This document shows positions 1 through 9,546 of a stretch of DNA of 64,000 bases, one piece after another. The stretch comes from Virgibacillus necropolis (GTDB lineage Bacteria; Bacillota; Bacilli; Bacillales; Amphibacillaceae): contig NZ_CP022437.1 in assembly GCF_002224365.1 (NCBI RefSeq), positions 372,001 through 436,000 of the forward strand, read 5' to 3'. Below the pieces are notes generated by a model that was not told the DNA's origin, made no database searches, and saw only the letters and a list, made by a program, of their open reading frames with translations. Each line of letters opens with the position of its first letter. The stretch's first letter is position 1. The translations under genes and the position numbers were made by a program.

Positions 1-3000
1 GTAATGTTCTATGGAAATTATTTGATCTTCCCGGGTATAAATTATCTACCAGGATATTGCCTTCAAATGATTATTGAAACATTATTTTTACGTACTAATA
101 ATTTTGATATGCAATTTTTAAAAACAGTATCACAATTGATTCAATTGGTGCTTAGTTTATCCAATAGAGTAGCGACAGAGTTAGATTACAATTTGGCAAG
201 CGTAAAAAAAATAGAAGAAGTTAATATAGCAATTCCCGAAAAAAAGAAATTAGAACACATAGCAGGACTTGTTACGGTTGATAATGATTATATAAAGTGT
301 TTAGTTGGCGATGATTTGATAATGGAGGAAATGTATTCTGATTTTGGACAAGAAGATATAGAAACAGCATTAAAAGTAGAAGAACAAAAGTTCTTTGTAA
401 AGCCTTTTCTTAAAGGAGATAATAATGAAACAATAATATTAAATATCTCTGTTTTATCATCATTTGTATTTCATAAGATTATCCTGTTAGCAGATAAATA
501 TGGATATAAAGAAGAACTGATTGATGCTTATAATGCGTCTGTATGGAAAGATTGTCGAAGGTCATTGGAGGTGTTGGGACATAAAAAAATAAAAGAAAAA
601 GAATGGGGAATAAATTTACTTAAACGTAACAATTATAAAGAAGCTTTACTTAATGTATGTAATAACCAAATTATGCTTGTCACGTGTATATGCGACGATG
701 GAAAAGATTACTCAAAAGAAACAATTTTTGATATGTATCCATCCGATCAATTTAGTGAGCTTCTAGAAAGAAGAATTTCATACTTTCATAAAAAACTTTC
801 TGAGCAAAAAGTAAAGAATGAGGATATTTTTCATATTATTATTTTTAATTCGTATGGCAGAGGAATAAATGCGAGTTTTAATAAAAAATTATTTTATCAT
901 CCACTTGCATTAAATCCTTATGAATTAAAATGCATATCAATTAATGAAAAACCCGATGAAGCATTCTTACCAAGATATATTAGAGCTAAGAATAGTCTAA
1001 GAAGTGGACCATCGGAATTACTTAGTGAATTAAATAATATCGAGATATATGTTCATAATCACTATTCATTCTATATAAATGATGATTTTAACCCGAAAAA
1101 GAATACATTGTTCGTTGCTCCTGGAGATTCAGTGGATTATATAATTAGAGCAGTAAAAAAGGAAAATAAGCATTTAGTTGAATCTTATAAAGACAGCTTT
1201 TTTTCTGAAGTTGTATTAAATGATAAAGCAAGAAAAATATATGCAGATACAATATTTGACGTTCCTAGAGCTTCATTATTGGTTGAGTTTTCTAATGTGA
1301 ATATATGGGTATATTCACCACAGATGAAAGAATTTGAAGAATTGAACTTATATTTCTCAATTGTTGATGCATTGTCATATTGGCTTGCAGAATGCAGTGA
1401 AATTTTAGAACGATATACTTTTGCATTCGATACGATTAAATTACAGATAAAATTAACTGGATCCATTGATGAATATTATTATAAAGCGGAACAAAATAGT
1501 AATTTAATGGATTTGATCAGTTTTAAAACCAAAGAGAATAATGTTACATTAAATTTTACTCCAGAATCCTTTAGAAATCTAAGTTGTAAAGATAATAGTA
1601 TGGAGAGACAAATGATGGAATTGATCCTCGTTTTAATAGGGAACTTAACAATTGAAGGAGAAATTGAGAAAAAGCAGCTGGAAACTATCTTTGAGACTCC
1701 TTTTAAGAAGAAATTCTTTACACTTGAATATATAAATAGTCCTTATTTAAAGCCTATGTTTGATAGAAACTTTCGGAAAATAAAAGCAGGAGATGAGAGT
1801 GAATTATTAGATGATATTGGAAGTGAAATTTTAACTTCGGGAAAATGGTCATATGGCATTATTAAAAATGAACAAAGATCATTAATAGCAAGGTATGTAG
1901 TAGATTATTTGTATAAGCTATTACAAACGAGTATAAGTAAACTACGGTCTGATTACTTAGTAGAGTTGGTTGTCAATGATTTGGAAAAAGTTATGTATAA
2001 TCTAATGCTTGTACAGAAAAGGTACGCATATGATGTAGCGTGTTATCCAGAGAAAAAGGAAGAAATACTTAATGATTTTAACGAATTAAATAAGACATCC
2101 AGGGCTTTAAAATTTTTAGCAGAATATGTTGCAGCATGCCCACCTGATGGAACAGAGATTTTAGGTGAATTACAATATGATAAATTATTAGCTATTTGTT
2201 CTTTAATTATTGATTGGGCATATAAAAATGATTTGTTTTATTACAACATATTCAACACACCAGTAGAAATATTAAATTCCGATAGAGTTGGAATGAAGCA
2301 AGATGAATTTAATAAATTACAAATAATTAATTCTGAAGTGCAAGAAAGGCAATTAAACAATACATCAACGGATAACATTAGAGAAAAGCTACCACGTGAA
2401 GAGTTTCCTAATATCGAAGAGGAGTTAAATAGTGCATTTTTAGATGAATATTCATTTTCCTTTAATGATTTTTGCAATACAATTTTTGGGATGATATCTT
2501 ATGGAGACGAGAACAAAAGAGAAGTGAACAAAGCAGAAAAATGTAAATTGGCTAATAGGCTTATAAAAAGTAATACAAATTTAAATATAGATAAAGTAGA
2601 AAAGGTGATTCAGTATATTTCTCTAACTAAGAGGGGGAATTACCTTAAACCGGGAAGACCATATAGATCCGAGGATGTTTATCCATGGCGTTTTAATAGA
2701 GAATTATCCTTTACTAGGAGACCCGTTATTATAAGAGAAGATGAATTGATTTGGGGAAACAGACAATTATTTCATATGCTAATGTTCACTTTAGATTTAA
2801 TTTATGATGGCAAACTGAAATCAAGAGGGAAAAAACTCACTAAATTAATTGGAAAGATTAGTAATAAGCGCGGCGACGATTTCAATAATCAGGTATATAA
2901 TAAAATTTATGAAATTAGTGACTTGATTGTTGATAAAAATCTAGAGAAAATAAACCATAAGAAAATAGTAGATGACAAAGGTAATACGTTAGGTGATATA

Positions 3001-3342
3001 GATGTTCTATATATTATTCCAGAGCGTAAAAGAATAGTTCTAGCTGAAGTTAAGGATTTTAATTTTTCCAAAAGTCCTTATGAAATGGATTTGGAATATC
3101 AGAAAATGTTCGTAGATAAGGACAATAAAAAATGTTTTGCAACAAAACATAAAAGACGTACTTCTTGGGTTAAGGAGCATATTGAAGATATAAAGGAACA
3201 TTATAGACTAACTGGAGATGGCTGGACTGCGAAAGAAATCTTCATTGTTAATAAGGCGATTATTAGTAATGCATTTTATAATGCTGGGGCGACTATAATT
3301 ACTTATGGAGAAATAACAAAAGCAAGATTAGAGAGGGTATAA
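1..3342 (+). CDS. Large protein with C-terminal PD-(D/E)XK-like nuclease motif, 5' partial
   Basis: The frame is open to the first base, so the true start probably lies outside the window; from the first ATG (base 4) the product is 1112 residues. I do not recognise the first ~950 residues, which look soluble, helical and lysine/glutamate rich. Near the C-terminus, GDIDVL with Asp1000, then LAEVKDF with Glu1015 and Lys1017, follows two hydrophobic strands. This is the D-Xn-E-X-K layout of PD-(D/E)XK nucleases, and the following basic stretch (KHKRRTSW) suits DNA binding. A factor-independent terminator follows, then a HEPN protein on the same strand. A role in defence or DNA restriction is inference from the fold and neighbour. 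Very low GC suggests horizontal transfer. It could instead be a NERD-type nuclease fusion. Confidence 0.6.
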   Translation, partial: VMFYGNYLIFPGINYLPGYCLQMIIETLFLRTNNFDMQFLKTVSQLIQLVLSLSNRVATELDYNLASVKKIEEVNIAIPEKKKLEHIAGLVTVDNDYIKCLVGDDLIMEEMYSDFGQEDIETALKVEEQKFFVKPFLKGDNNETIILNISVLSSFVFHKIILLADKYGYKEELIDAYNASVWKDCRRSLEVLGHKKIKEKEWGINLLKRNNYKEALLNVCNNQIMLVTCICDDGKDYSKETIFDMYPSDQFSELLERRISYFHKKLSEQKVKNEDIFHIIIFNSYGRGINASFNKKLFYHPLALNPYELKCISINEKPDEAFLPRYIRAKNSLRSGPSELLSELNNIEIYVHNHYSFYINDDFNPKKNTLFVAPGDSVDYIIRAVKKENKHLVESYKDSFFSEVVLNDKARKIYADTIFDVPRASLLVEFSNVNIWVYSPQMKEFEELNLYFSIVDALSYWLAECSEILERYTFAFDTIKLQIKLTGSIDEYYYKAEQNSNLMDLISFKTKENNVTLNFTPESFRNLSCKDNSMERQMMELILVLIGNLTIEGEIEKKQLETIFETPFKKKFFTLEYINSPYLKPMFDRNFRKIKAGDESELLDDIGSEILTSGKWSYGIIKNEQRSLIARYVVDYLYKLLQTSISKLRSDYLVELVVNDLEKVMYNLMLVQKRYAYDVACYPEKKEEILNDFNELNKTSRALKFLAEYVAACPPDGTEILGELQYDKLLAICSLIIDWAYKNDLFYYNIFNTPVEILNSDRVGMKQDEFNKLQIINSEVQERQLNNTSTDNIREKLPREEFPNIEEELNSAFLDEYSFSFNDFCNTIFGMISYGDENKREVNKAEKCKLANRLIKSNTNLNIDKVEKVIQYISLTKRGNYLKPGRPYRSEDVYPWRFNRELSFTRRPVIIREDELIWGNRQLFHMLMFTLDLIYDGKLKSRGKKLTKLIGKISNKRGDDFNNQVYNKIYEISDLIVDKNLEKINHKKIVDDKGNTLGDIDVLYIIPERKRIVLAEVKDFNFSKSPYEMDLEYQKMFVDKDNKKCFATKHKRRTSWVKEHIEDIKEHYRLTGDGWTAKEIFIVNKAIISNAFYNAGATIITYGEITKARLERV

Positions 3343-3356
3343 TTATTAAATATCAT

Positions 3357-3399
3357 AAATCGCCAAGTGCTAGTTCACTTGGTGATTATAGAGTTTTTC
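3357..3399 (+). terminator. Rho-independent terminator after the nuclease-like gene
   Basis: An 11-bp stem (ATCGCCAAGTG against CACTTGGTGAT, one G-T pair) with a short loop is followed by a T-rich tract. It lies 15 bases after the stop codon and separates this transcription unit from the HEPN gene. Confidence 0.7.
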
Positions 3400-3487
3400 T
3401 TGATTAATCATGGTCGAGAGCTTACTTCAATGAAATGTAGATACTTTGAAGAAGGATCATACACTCATAAACTCAACAAGTGGAGTT

Positions 3488-3552
3488 AAAAAAGGTGTAG
3501 TAAGTATTAAAACAGCTCAAGCTGAAATTTAAGTACTCACTACACCTTTTGA
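3488..3552. terminator. Long inverted repeat, probable bidirectional terminator
   Basis: AAAAGGTGTAGT on the left pairs with ACTACACCTTTT on the right, around an AT-rich loop of about 35 bases. T runs on either side allow termination in both directions. It sits 70 bases before the HEPN gene, so that gene should have its own promoter in the short remaining gap. Confidence 0.5.
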
Positions 3553-3623
3553 ATTTGTAATGTTATTATATGTATATGATAACTAAATCATGCTAAAAAG
3601 TCAAGACGGGAGTATAAAAAGAA

Positions 3624-5420
3624 ATGGAGAGTCTACATAAGAAATTATTTGTAGAGTTACTAGAAAAGAAAATCAACTCTAATGATGATATAAAATATGA
3701 TAGTTTTTTTAATATAATTGAGGAATATTTGAACTTAGAAAAAGATATTGAAAATGCTAATGAAAAAACAGCTGAATTACTGAGGAGAAGCAGGAAAGAT
3801 TATATTAGTGACTTACACAATTTAATAAGCACTTCCCCATTTTTTTGCTTTTCTAATAGATATAAGAATGATCTAAGAACAATTCAAAAATCATTGTCTG
3901 AAAAGGAAATAAACTTTTATTTACTTAGAACTATACTAACAGCTTTCCTTAAAAAAAGGAAAATTGGTTATTTTAAAAATGTGCAATTTATGTTAGATAA
4001 AAATAGAATAGATTTTAAACATATAATAACCTTAGTAGATAATGTATTAATAGAATTTAAATTTCATAATATATCATTTGAAAAGATTAAGAGTATTTTA
4101 AAGCATACTGATAATAGGAATAAAATCTGTTTGAAAATTCAAGATTTCTTTGAGCAAAGTAGGGAAAAACAATTTCCAATATGTTTTCTAAAGATCGAAA
4201 TGCCTGGTGAACTTCAAGAAAAAGATAAAATATACATACAAGATTATGCGTTATATAAGATTTTTGACGAAAATTGGCAAACAGTAAATAATGGATTTAT
4301 AAAAGAATATGAAGAAGATATAATTGACTTTTTTATTACTCAAAATAACAAAGAAAAATACGGTAAATCAAAAGGGAGTCTATATCTATTTGATACTAAA
4401 TATTTGGATGGTACTGATTACCGTACTAAAGTAAGAAACATGGCTGAATATATTGAAAAAGAGTTGAACTGGATAAATCATAGAGAGAATGGTAGAAAAA
4501 AAAGACTGGTACATAATATAGCATTTACTAGTATGAAAGATGATTTAAAAATATACAAAAATTTTAATATAACCTTAGCTGCACCTAGAACAATAAATAT
4601 ACACTATAAAAGACAACAAATAAATATTGAAGAATTCTATAGAAACTATCTAATTGCATTGCATAATAGTAAAAATGAGATAGACTCTTTTAAAGTTATA
4701 TATAATCTGCTAAATTTAATTGAAAATACAGATGATATGACATTAGAAAATCAACTAGTTATTCTGTGGTCCAGTTTAGAAAAGATATGTGTGGATTTAA
4801 ACGAAAACTCTATCATTTCTAGGGTAACAACTATTTCGAGTAAAGCTCATTTAATGTATGTGCTAAAGCAAGATTTAAATAACATTTGGCACTTAATTAC
4901 ACAGAATAATTTACATGAAACATTGGAGTCTATAAAAGGAGCAATATTAGAACCTTCTGTTGAAGAAAAAGATGTCAAATATAATCCAGAAGAGTTACTA
5001 AGTATTCTTAAAAGCATGAGTGAAGAAGATCAAAAGGCTATTATGGAAAGGGATATAACATTAGGTGCATATATTTATTGTTTTGTTAATAGAGTAAGTT
5101 CAACAGATGATATAAAACAGTATTTAAAAGAAGAGGAAGAGATAGTTAATCAACACATTAGAAGAATATATAGACATCGGAATATTCTAACACATACTAA
5201 TATGAATAAAACATTCGATATTCATTACTTTGTTAAAAAGCTTCGAGGATACTTATATTCTTTAATTTCCATATTAATTCACTACACCTTAAGAAACCCT
5301 GAGCTAAATATTAAAGATATTATTTATTCTATAGATAAAACATATGAATTTTATATAAAAGATATTATTAGTAAGGAAGATTTTAGAGAGATCCTGAAAC
5401 CGCACTACCTATATTTATAA
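3624..5420 (+). CDS. HEPN-domain protein (ApeA-like C-terminus), candidate defence RNase
   Basis: The 598-residue protein is lysine/isoleucine rich. Its C-terminal third carries a HEPN signature: R519-N520-I-L-T-H524, the RNx3H form of the RX4-6H active site of HEPN ribonucleases. Upstream, a W382-S-S-L-E motif resembles the ApeA-like HEPN group. I do not recognise the first ~350 residues; they may be the sensor part. It is a separate transcription unit after a terminator and next to a PD-(D/E)XK-like gene and a prophage remnant, a typical setting for defence genes. HEPN proteins of this type cut RNA in abortive infection or toxin systems; activity here is inferred from the motif. No obvious antitoxin gene is beside it. 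Confidence 0.6.
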   Translation: MESLHKKLFVELLEKKINSNDDIKYDSFFNIIEEYLNLEKDIENANEKTAELLRRSRKDYISDLHNLISTSPFFCFSNRYKNDLRTIQKSLSEKEINFYLLRTILTAFLKKRKIGYFKNVQFMLDKNRIDFKHIITLVDNVLIEFKFHNISFEKIKSILKHTDNRNKICLKIQDFFEQSREKQFPICFLKIEMPGELQEKDKIYIQDYALYKIFDENWQTVNNGFIKEYEEDIIDFFITQNNKEKYGKSKGSLYLFDTKYLDGTDYRTKVRNMAEYIEKELNWINHRENGRKKRLVHNIAFTSMKDDLKIYKNFNITLAAPRTINIHYKRQQINIEEFYRNYLIALHNSKNEIDSFKVIYNLLNLIENTDDMTLENQLVILWSSLEKICVDLNENSIISRVTTISSKAHLMYVLKQDLNNIWHLITQNNLHETLESIKGAILEPSVEEKDVKYNPEELLSILKSMSEEDQKAIMERDITLGAYIYCFVNRVSSTDDIKQYLKEEEEIVNQHIRRIYRHRNILTHTNMNKTFDIHYFVKKLRGYLYSLISILIHYTLRNPELNIKDIIYSIDKTYEFYIKDIISKEDFREILKPHYLYL

Positions 5421-6073
5421 GAAAAAATATATATAATTTAGCATAATTGTGTTTGAAAAACTTGAATAAGCTAACGGTTCAAATGAAAAATGTTTACACA
5501 GATTTTACACATTACCTGTGTAAAACCCAATAATATAAATGGTTAAAGACCTATTTCGCCCCCCTACCACCAGGGAATTGTAGAAATAAACTTTAATTAG
5601 TTGAATTAGAATTTTAAAGAAACAGAAATAAACCGCTCAATATGGTTTATCTCTGTTTTTATTTATTATTGGCTTTAGGGATTACTGAGAGTAAGACTTG
5701 AAGTTTTTCTAATTAGCTACCTTTAAATCACCACGGTGAACCGTATCATAAGTAAATGAAGTTTTTAGTTGAATATTGTATAGATACTGGATTTTAAGAT
5801 ACCACACATAACTGTTTAATCATTCGAACAAACCTATATTTGGATAAGAAATTGAAGTTATTGTACCCTCCTATATAATACAGGAGCACATATGTGCAAA
5901 TTTATTGTATAGGTGTTTTTTTGTGATTAAGTACCGAGAGATTTTAAATCTCCATGCACAGGTAGTAATAATTCAAAAGCGAATTTATAAAATTTACTTT
6001 TGATGCCACCAAACCTACATCTTTTTTCGATTATAAAATATAGATATAAATTTTATTTTAAGGGTGGAAGAAG
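5421..6073. other. Gene-free stretch between HEPN gene and phage DnaD remnant
   Basis: About 650 bases with no credible gene. It holds a 9-bp perfect inverted repeat (TTTACACAG at 5493-5501, CTGTGTAAA at 5516-5524), a terminator at 5620-5664, a 12-bp palindrome (GCACATATGTGC, 5886-5897) and a short palindrome near 5940. The palindromes look like operator or phage-control sites, in keeping with a decayed prophage segment, but I cannot assign a function. Confidence 0.4.
5620..5664. terminator. Probable bidirectional terminator
   Basis: AAACAGAAATAAACC pairs with GGTTTATCTCTGTTT (one mismatch) around a loop of about 9 bases and ends in TTTTTATTT. It lies 200 bases past the HEPN gene. Confidence 0.65.
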
Positions 6074-6571
6074 ATGAATTATATTAAGCAGTTGAACGGA
6101 TTTCATATAAGGATTGATTTGGAGCCAATTTCTGTGCATGCGCGATCGCTTTGGAATACGTTGATGGATATTAATAACAGATTGGGCTGGTGTGCGGAAT
6201 TTTCGGTTGCGGAGTTAAAATTGAGCAGTAAGGCAGGATTATCGGATAGTAACTTTAAAAGCGCATGTAAAGAATTAGAGGAAAATGGATATATTCAGGT
6301 GACGTCAGGAACCGATAATCGGACATCAGTATATAAGATAATTTGTTTGTATGAGAATGTGGGTAATGAATCACATCATCTGGACCAAGAAATGGAGCGA
6401 AATGTGAACCACAAATTGACCCACAAAATGGACGACAAAGTGGACCCATTAATTAAAAAGAAACTAAAAAAGAAACTAAAAAAGAAACAAAACAATAAAA
6501 CAACTACAACAGACGCGTATGGATTTTTGACAGGAAGTTTTTTTTGCAATGACGCCATGCTTTGCGAATGA
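6074..6571 (+). pseudogene. Phage-type DnaD/replisome organiser, N-terminal part (frameshifted)
   Basis: The first ~100 residues form a winged-helix domain like the N-terminal domain of phage and plasmid DnaD-type replication proteins (helix, then SNFKSACKELEENGYI and a basic wing). A hydrophilic, lysine-rich linker follows, containing three repeats of LKKK. The frame then runs into an 8-T tract (6538-6545) and ends 20 codons later. With seven Ts the frame would read on as GSFFAMTPCFANDM into the ORF listed next, which is a DnaD C-terminal domain. The whole is best read as one gene broken by a one-base insertion. It starts at ATG after AAGGGTGGAAGAAG. Such proteins load the host helicase at a phage origin; no other replication gene is nearby. 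Confidence 0.6.
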
Positions 6572-6869
6572 CATGATTCAGGAGGTTACCGATGTAGGTG
6601 AACCATTAGTTTGGGCTGCACGGAAACGTGCTATGGAACAGTGGAAAGAAAAATGGGGCTTTGTGAAACGTATAGTGCGGATGTGTGCAGAAAAGGAAAT
6701 TGCAGAGGTGGAAGTTGCCCAGACAGAAGCGAGGGGCCATCCAGCTTATTTGAGGCTGAAGGAGAAGGGAAAAACAGAATCTGTTGGTATGTGTATTAAT
6801 ATTTTTTCAATACTGAAGCAGGTATACGAACGTCCTATGAAGAATTTACATAGTGTAAACAAAATTTGA
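6549..6869 (+). pseudogene. DnaD C-terminal domain fragment, continuation of the broken replication gene
   Basis: Reading the +1-shifted frame, the sequence TPCFANDMIQ, then VGEPLVWAARKRA and WGFVKRIV, matches the pattern of the DnaD C-terminal domain (helix, ALxxA, WGYxxxIL). The usual YVEAIL-type tail is replaced by unrelated sequence ending at 6869, so the 3' end is also altered or diverged. The in-frame ATG has no ribosome binding site. It is therefore unlikely to be made on its own. Together with the upstream part it marks a prophage or integrative-element remnant. Confidence 0.55.
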
Positions 6870-6880
6870 TGAAAGTGTAG

Positions 6881-7285
6881 GTGAATAGCTTGGGAAGATT
6901 AGTTCATTTTGAAATTCATGTGGATGACATGGAAAGAGCCAAAACGTTTTATGGTGAAGTATTTGATTGGAAATTTGAAGATTGGACTGATTTTGCGGGG
7001 ATGCCTTATTTTGGAGCTGTAACGGGTGATGAAAATGATATGGGTATTAACGGAGCTTTGATGCAAAGGCAGAGTCCTCCTCCAGAAGCAAACCAGCCTT
7101 TGAATGGATTCGCTTGTACAATGGGTGTGGAAGATTATGATTCTATTGAGCAAAAGATTATGGAAGGTGGCGGAACGGTAGCGATGCCAAAATACGCACT
7201 TCCTGGAATGGCATGGCAGGGTTACTATGTGGACACAGAAGGAAATTTATTTGGGATTCATCAACCAGACGAGAATGCGAAATAG
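6881..7285 (+). CDS. VOC superfamily protein (glyoxalase/bleomycin-resistance fold)
   Basis: The 134-residue protein has two beta-alpha-beta-beta-beta modules of the vicinal oxygen chelate fold: LVHFEIHVDDMERAKTFYGEVF at the N-terminus and a second half ending in GYYVDTEGNLFGIHQ. His9 and Glu11 of the first strand and the late Glu/Gly are where metal-binding VOC enzymes have ligands. Proteins of this size and pattern are annotated as lactoylglutathione-lyase-like enzymes with unknown substrate. Start is GTG after a weak site. It has its own downstream hairpin and no operon partner. A metal-dependent enzyme is likely; substrate is not predictable. Confidence 0.8.
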   Translation: MNSLGRLVHFEIHVDDMERAKTFYGEVFDWKFEDWTDFAGMPYFGAVTGDENDMGINGALMQRQSPPPEANQPLNGFACTMGVEDYDSIEQKIMEGGGTVAMPKYALPGMAWQGYYVDTEGNLFGIHQPDENAK

Positions 7286-7335
7286 GTTATTAGTTTCAAA
7301 TAATAAAGCGTTCCAGCTTTTTTCACCAATTTTAA

Positions 7336-7378
7336 AAAGAAGAAGACCGGTCATGTTAATAGAACGGTCTCCTTCTAG
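7336..7378. terminator. Inverted repeat after the VOC gene
   Basis: AGAAGAAGACCG pairs with CGGTCTCCTTCT (one mismatch) around a loop of about 14 bases. It lacks a long T tract, so it is a weak terminator or processing hairpin between convergent genes. Confidence 0.4.
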
Positions 7379-7483
7379 TATTGATAAACTTGTATTATAT
7401 TGGATTATCTTCTTTATCGGCAGATAGGGTGAAAGAGTTCCAAAACAAGGGATTGGATACATACCCGGCTCCCCAACAATTAC

Positions 7484-9166
7484 CTACTTCCCAACCGTCC
7501 CTGCATCCGCCGCATGAACGCCATGACGGTAATAATCTTTATACTCGGGCTTCATTGGTCTTTGTCCACGGATAATATCGGCTGCTTTTTCCGCCAGCAT
7601 CAACACTGGTGCATGGATATTTCCATTTGTTGTATGCGGCATTGCAGATGCATCAACTACCCGTACATTGTCCAGGCCATGAACTTTCATAGTCTCTGGG
7701 TCTACAACTGCCATCGGGTCGGAAGCAGGACCCATTCTTGCCGTACAAGATGGATGAAGTGCCGTTTCGGCGTCCTTTTTTACCCACTCCAAAATTTCCT
7801 CTTCTGTTTGAACAGAAGGCCCAGGTGAAATCTCTCCCGTACTGTAAGGCGCTAATGCTGGCTGAGAAAGGATTTCCCGTGCAACGCGTATTGCTTCAAT
7901 CCACTCACGTCGATCCTCTTCAGTAGACAGATAGTTACATACGATACTTGGATGCTCGAAAGGGTTTCGTGAACGGATTTTCAGGCTACCTCTGGAGTTG
8001 GAATACATCGGTCCAACGTGTACCTGGAATCCATGCTTTGTATCCGCCTTTTTTCCATCATAACGTACCGCTAGTGGCAGGAAATGGAACATCAGATTTG
8101 GATACTCAACTTCTTCATTCGAACGAACGAATCCGCCACCTTCAAAATGGTTCGATGCTGCAGGGCCAGTACGTCCAAGCAGCCATTGCAAGCCAATCCA
8201 AGGCATTTTAGCTTTATTTAAGCTGGGTTGCATGGAAACCGGCTGTGGGCATGCGTGCTGAATATATACTTCGAGATGATCCTCAAGGTTTTCACCTACG
8301 CCAGGTAAGTCAAGGACTGGGTCAATGCCAAGCGAGCGTAAATGATTAGCATCTCCTACACCAGACAATTGTAATAGCTGTGGTGTGTTGAATGCACCAC
8401 CGGCAAGAATCACTTCGCCTGCGTTAACCTGATAGGTCTTTCCATTTCTTTGGTATGTTACACCCTGTGCTTTGGTACCATCAAAATCGATGCTGGTAAC
8501 AAAAGCACGCGTCTCTACTGTAAGGTTTTTGCGTCGCATGGCAGGACGTAAATATGCTCGTGAAGCAGAAACCCGTCTTCCGTTATGCACCTGGCTGTCA
8601 AATGGGCCAAATCCTTCTTGACGAAAACCGTTTACGTCGGGAGTTCTAGCGTAACCAGCTTCAACACCTGCATCGAAAAAGGCTTGAAATAAAGGATTCG
8701 TTGCAGGTCCGCGCTTTAATTTTACTGGACCATGATGACCGCGGTACTCTTCAGAATCCTCTCCAAAGGTTGCTTCCAGTCGTTTAAAATACGGAAGACA
8801 ATGGGCATAATCCCAATTTTTCATTCCCTTATCAGATCCCCAACGATCATAGTCCATCGGGTTACCACGTTGGTATATCATGCCATTTATGGAACTTGAT
8901 CCTCCAAGCACTTTCCCTCGAGCATGCGCGACACGTCGCCCATCCATATGGGGCTCAGGATCTGTAGAATAAATCCAGTCATAGAAGCGGTTGCCTGAGG
9001 GGAACATCAAAGCTGCTGGCATTTGAATAAATAAATCCCAAAAGTAATCATTGCGCCCCGCTTCCAGAACAAGCACACTGCTATTCTTATCTATACTTAG
9101 ACGGTTGCCGAGTACAGAACCTGCACTACCTCCGCCAACAATTACATAATCGTACGTTTGGTTCAT
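7484..9166 (-). CDS. betA: Choline dehydrogenase (GMC oxidoreductase)
   Basis: This 560-residue FAD enzyme oxidises choline to betaine aldehyde, the first step to the osmoprotectant glycine betaine. It shows the N-terminal dinucleotide-binding motif [13 protein letters not shown] (residues 8-20), the GMC signature GGSSSINGM with a preceding ARGKVL, and a C-terminal HPSCTARMG and [10 protein letters not shown], where the catalytic His residues of the family lie. Length fits BetA (about 555). Start ATG is preceded by AAGGGGG. Betaine aldehyde dehydrogenase lies 380 bases upstream on the same strand, so it is probably co-regulated though separated by a terminator-like hairpin. Bacillus subtilis uses the unrelated alcohol dehydrogenase GbsB here; BetA replaces it. 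Another GMC alcohol oxidase is possible but unlikely given the context. Confidence 0.92.
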   Translation of the reverse strand: MNQTYDYVIVGGGSAGSVLGNRLSIDKNSSVLVLEAGRNDYFWDLFIQMPAALMFPSGNRFYDWIYSTDPEPHMDGRRVAHARGKVLGGSSSINGMIYQRGNPMDYDRWGSDKGMKNWDYAHCLPYFKRLEATFGEDSEEYRGHHGPVKLKRGPATNPLFQAFFDAGVEAGYARTPDVNGFRQEGFGPFDSQVHNGRRVSASRAYLRPAMRRKNLTVETRAFVTSIDFDGTKAQGVTYQRNGKTYQVNAGEVILAGGAFNTPQLLQLSGVGDANHLRSLGIDPVLDLPGVGENLEDHLEVYIQHACPQPVSMQPSLNKAKMPWIGLQWLLGRTGPAASNHFEGGGFVRSNEEVEYPNLMFHFLPLAVRYDGKKADTKHGFQVHVGPMYSNSRGSLKIRSRNPFEHPSIVCNYLSTEEDRREWIEAIRVAREILSQPALAPYSTGEISPGPSVQTEEEILEWVKKDAETALHPSCTARMGPASDPMAVVDPETMKVHGLDNVRVVDASAMPHTTNGNIHAPVLMLAEKAADIIRGQRPMKPEYKDYYRHGVHAADAGTVGK

Positions 9167-9432
9167 ATGAATACCCCCTTAAAGACTTTTAAATGAAATA
9201 CAGTATACAAAGGAAGTTGAAAACGTCTTTCGTTGCTGAAATGATTGGCAGGATTTTCACTGTACTCAACGAATCCAGCAATCTGGCAAACTACTTATCT
9301 GCTTTGTCTGTATTATTTGTATTTATTTTTTTAAATGTATTTTTAACGTATCAAAAAATATAAACATAACATGATTTTTTTAACTCTAAACCTTTCTATT
9401 AAAGAAGAAGGCTTAGAGCTATTAATTATTAG

Positions 9433-9478
9433 AAAAACTCGTCATTCGCGTTGTCCTTAATAACAAATGACGAAGTAT
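9433..9478 (-). terminator. Terminator between betB and betA
   Basis: On the minus strand CTTCGTCATTTGTTA pairs with AACGCGAATGACGAG and is followed by TTTTT. It implies that part of the betB transcript stops before betA. The surrounding gap (9167-9546) otherwise shows only AT-rich sequence and the betA ribosome binding site. Confidence 0.55.
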
Positions 9479-9546
9479 TTCTTATACCGGCATTTCCTCA
9501 AAACTTTTATACTTTCCTTACGTGAAAATATAAATTTACATCAAAA

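Noticed and set aside
3420-3480. Short frame ending CRYFEEGSYTHKLNKWS before the 3488 hairpin
   Set aside because: No start, no binding site and no recognisable family; too short to call a gene remnant.
7514-8211. Three plus-strand frames opposite betA
   Set aside because: Shadow frames on the reverse strand of a clear coding gene.
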